From: Anaerolineae bacterium
GTDB lineage: Bacteria; Chloroflexota; Anaerolineae; Aggregatilineales; Phototrophicaceae
Assembly (NCBI GenBank): GCA_020848855.1
Contig: JADLHH010000064.1
Coordinates: 1 to 7,212, forward strand
Length of the DNA: 7,212 nt
Reading direction: 5' to 3'
Shown here: positions 5,772-7,212 of the stretch, one piece after another
Position numbering within the stretch: the first letter of the stretch is position 1
Layout: the number at the start of each line of letters is the position of its first letter
Made by a program: the position numbers and the translations under genes
The notes under the pieces: generated by a model
What the model was told of the DNA's origin: nothing
Database searches by the model: none
Seen by the model: the letters and a program-made list of their open reading frames with translations, nothing else

Positions 5772-5790
5772 GCGCTTCCGCCGCAAGCGT
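5772..5790. repeat. CGCTT / AAGCG inverted repeat just upstream of the rpmH -35
   Basis: CGCTT (5773-5777) and AAGCG (5785-5789) are separated by 7 nt and end 5 bp before the -35 box of the rpmH promoter, a typical activator position. It shares its core with the palindrome at 5649-5661. Confidence 0.4.
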
Positions 5791-5794
5791 TGGG

Positions 5795-5823
5795 TTGACC
5801 CTGTGGGATGGGTCGATTATACT
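5795..5823 (+). promoter_or_regulatory. Promoter of the rpmH-rnpA-yidD operon
   Basis: TTGACC (5795-5800, 5 of 6) and TATACT (5818-5823, 5 of 6) are separated by the optimal 17 bp, as expected for a ribosomal protein gene. Transcription would start near 5830, leaving a leader of about 38 nt. Confidence 0.75.
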
Positions 5824-5867
5824 TATGCCTTGTGTTTCGACCAAATTCAGCAGGAAAATAGACGAAA

Positions 5868-6047
5868 ATGTCGACAAAGCGCACGTATCAGCCGAAAATT
5901 CGCCGTCGTGCCCGCGTACACGGCTTTCGCGCTCGCATGGCGACCAAGGGTGGTCGCAAGGTTCTGAAGGCGCGCCGCGCCAAGGGGCGTCACGCGCTGG
6001 CGGTCTCGCCGGTGCATGTGAAGAAGGTGGACTGGAACGCCCGTTAG
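5868..6047 (+). CDS. rpmH: 50S ribosomal protein L34
   Basis: A 59-residue, very basic protein of the large ribosomal subunit. It opens [14 protein letters not shown] and carries the L34 signature [17 protein letters not shown] (17-33) and [10 protein letters not shown]. Most bacterial L34 proteins are about 44-47 residues and end near this point; here about 13 further residues ([14 protein letters not shown]) follow. The only Shine-Dalgarno candidate, AGGA at 5850, is rather far from the ATG, but the N-terminal sequence leaves no doubt about the start. It is the first gene of the operon, and the rnpA start follows one base after its stop. Confidence 0.95.
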   Translation: MSTKRTYQPKIRRRARVHGFRARMATKGGRKVLKARRAKGRHALAVSPVHVKKVDWNAR

Positions 6048-6048
6048 C

Positions 6049-6396
6049 GTGCAGCAGTATCAACGTCTGCGCCGGTCAGAGGATTTTCAACGTCTCCGTC
6101 AGGTCGGCATCGCCCACCGTCACCGTCTGCGGGTCTTGAGCTTCTCGCAAAACGAGCTGTCGCATAACCGATATGGCTTCATCGTCGGTAAGCAACTGGG
6201 CAAAGCGGTGATTCGCAACCGGACTCGGCGGCGGCTGCGCGAAGTGATCCGCGCGCTCGATCCTCGGCTGAAGCCCGGTCACGACGTGGTTTTGATCGCT
6301 CGGCAGCCGCTGGCGGAGCAACCTTTCGACGTGGTTGCGCGTACAGTAAATGAGCTGTTCCTGCGAGCGGAGTTGTTCAGAGAGGGCAACGAGTGA
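6049..6396 (+). CDS. rnpA: Ribonuclease P protein component
   Basis: A 115-residue basic protein that binds the RNase P RNA and helps it remove the 5' leader of tRNA precursors. It begins with the family's [14 protein letters not shown] (7-20), has [20 protein letters not shown] (41-60), and its signature [10 protein letters not shown] at 56-65 forms the RNA-binding helix. The end ([18 protein letters not shown]) is the usual C-terminal helix region. The GTG at 6049 lies one base after the rpmH stop; an in-frame TGA at 6019-6021 excludes starts much further upstream, and no strong Shine-Dalgarno site is present, so translation is probably coupled to rpmH. Its stop overlaps the yidD start by 4 bp (GTGA). 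Confidence 0.95.
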   Translation: MQQYQRLRRSEDFQRLRQVGIAHRHRLRVLSFSQNELSHNRYGFIVGKQLGKAVIRNRTRRRLREVIRALDPRLKPGHDVVLIARQPLAEQPFDVVARTVNELFLRAELFREGNE

Positions 6397-6602
6397 AGAC
6401 GATTGTCCTGGCGCTTATTCGCTTCTATAAACGGTTCATCTCGCCCGCCCTGCCGTCCGCTTGTCGTTTTGAACCGACCTGCTCGGTGTACACCTACCAG
6501 GCGATTGAAAAATACGGCGTGATCAAGGGGGGCTGGCTGGGGGTGAAACGGATTGCGCGCTGCCACCCGTTGAACCCCGGCGGTTACGATCCCGTTCCGT
6601 AA
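6393..6602 (+). CDS. yidD: Membrane protein insertion efficiency factor YidD
   Basis: A 69-residue protein associated with the inner face of the membrane, which helps YidC/Sec insertion of membrane proteins. All family hallmarks are present: the amphipathic N-terminus [17 protein letters not shown] (2-18), the [10 protein letters not shown] motif (24-33), [13 protein letters not shown] (47-59) and the terminal GGYDPVP (63-69). The GTG start at 6393 lies in a GTGA overlap with the rnpA stop, and length is normal for the family without a C-terminal extension. The gene order rpmH-rnpA-yidD is the common bacterial one. Confidence 0.96.
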   Translation: MKTIVLALIRFYKRFISPALPSACRFEPTCSVYTYQAIEKYGVIKGGWLGVKRIARCHPLNPGGYDPVP

Positions 6603-6612
6603 TCCAGGAGTA

Positions 6613-7212
6613 ATGTCGACTGTGGTTTTAATGAGGCAATTGCGGATCATCGGCGCTGTCGTTATCGCCGGGCTGCTGGCAGCGTCGTGCGTTGGGCTGC
6701 CTCTTGATTCAAGTTGGGGGGATGTCAGCGTGATCGGGTCTGCGCCCAATATCATGCTGGCATTCGGCGACAAAATCGTGCAGGTAGACCCGGTCGACGG
6801 CTCGCAGATCAACCTGTTTGATGCCAACGGCAACGTTCGGGTGGATGACGAAGGCAAGCCGCGCCCGTGGCTGGTGCATTTGCAGAACGGCACCGCGACT
6901 CACTTCTACACGCGACCGGTTCAACTGGATGCCGATACGCTTCTGGTAGCAGATTACGAGAGCAAGCTGTTCGAGGTTGACCCGGCACGCGCCGAAATCA
7001 TCAACACGAACGGCGTTGCGCTGCCGGGGCACGTCGTCGGCAGCCCGCTGCTGACCGAGTCAATCCTGTACGTTCCGACGAGCGATGCGGGTCTGGTCGC
7101 GCTCGATCCGAACGACTACACCGAGCTGTGGCATTTCACGGGGGACGACGACAAAGGCGTGTGGGCGCAGCCGCTTCTGATCGACGACCGGCTGTACGTC
7201 TCGTCGATGAAC
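6613..7212 (+). CDS. Lipoprotein with PQQ-like beta-propeller repeats (partial, runs off right edge)
   Basis: Two hundred codons are visible. The N-terminus MRQLRIIGAVVIAGLLAASC is a lipoprotein signal peptide: basic residues, a hydrophobic core and a lipobox-like AASC with the cysteine at residue 26 from the ATG at 6613. The mature part shows beta-propeller blades of the PQQ-like type, for example VVGSPLLTESILYVPTSDAG and LVALDPNDYTELWHF, then PLLIDDRLYVSS. The protein is thus probably anchored outside the membrane. Its role is unknown; BamB, a propeller lipoprotein of outer-membrane assembly, is only a distant structural analogy. Start choice is uncertain: AGGAG (6606-6610) is just 2 nt before the ATG at 6613, while an in-frame GTG at 6622 is 11 nt away and an ATG at 6631 begins exactly at the signal peptide. 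It follows yidD by 10 bp, in the same operon. Confidence 0.85.
   Translation, partial: MSTVVLMRQLRIIGAVVIAGLLAASCVGLPLDSSWGDVSVIGSAPNIMLAFGDKIVQVDPVDGSQINLFDANGNVRVDDEGKPRPWLVHLQNGTATHFYTRPVQLDADTLLVADYESKLFEVDPARAEIINTNGVALPGHVVGSPLLTESILYVPTSDAGLVALDPNDYTELWHFTGDDDKGVWAQPLLIDDRLYVSSMN

Larger units (their letters stand above)
5545..5867. other. Divergent intergenic region with two promoters and GCTTG/CAAGC repeats
   Basis: No gene is seen in these 323 bases. The left part (5545-5622) is the leader of the minus-strand operon; it has a run of six A on the plus strand (5587-5592) and only weak hairpins. The two promoters are at 5629-5658 and 5795-5823. Between and around them the 5-mer GCTTG or its complement CAAGC occurs seven times in under 190 bp, several copies paired as inverted repeats. 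No match to the DnaA-box consensus was found by eye, and dnaA itself is not in the window. Confidence 0.6.

Overview
The window looks like chromosomal DNA from a GC-rich bacterium. I infer a member of the Chloroflexota (Anaerolineae-like), from a group III-type phosphofructokinase, a DUF4258/DUF2283 gene pair, a PucR-type regulator, three proteins of a kind I associate with that phylum, and a PQQ-like propeller lipoprotein next to rpmH-rnpA-yidD. This assignment was not checked against any database. Promoters are mostly clear -35/-10 pairs, and both TTG and GTG starts are used.

Left part (1-1351, minus strand): a PucR/CdaR-type regulator that runs off the left edge without its C-terminal HTH, and a small four-helix membrane protein of unknown function. 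Each has a recognisable promoter, and the regulator's promoter carries a dyad in its spacer.

Centre left (1382-3107, plus strand): a 6-phosphofructokinase gene whose promoter overlaps face to face with that of the membrane protein. It is followed without a gap in transcription by a compact, GC-poorer pair of small genes (DUF4258 then DUF2283, toxin-antitoxin-like). After the pair lies a second, diverged copy of the last codons of pfk, ending in its own stop, and then an intrinsic terminator. The small-gene pair thus sits inside a duplicated pfk 3' end, as if a mini-element had inserted there and restored the gene. This is the most unusual structure in the window.

Centre right (3102-5658, minus strand): a tight three-gene operon (517, 143 and 143 residues, 11-bp gaps, good Shine-Dalgarno sites, one strong promoter). 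I cannot assign a function to any of the three. The first two carry winged-helix-like segments. It converges on the pfk unit.

Right part (5545-7212): a divergent intergenic region with an unusual cluster of GCTTG/CAAGC inverted repeats, then a strong promoter and the operon rpmH (L34), rnpA (RNase P protein), yidD (membrane insertion factor) and a lipoprotein with PQQ-like beta-propeller repeats that continues past the right edge. dnaA is not in the window, and yidC does not directly follow yidD.
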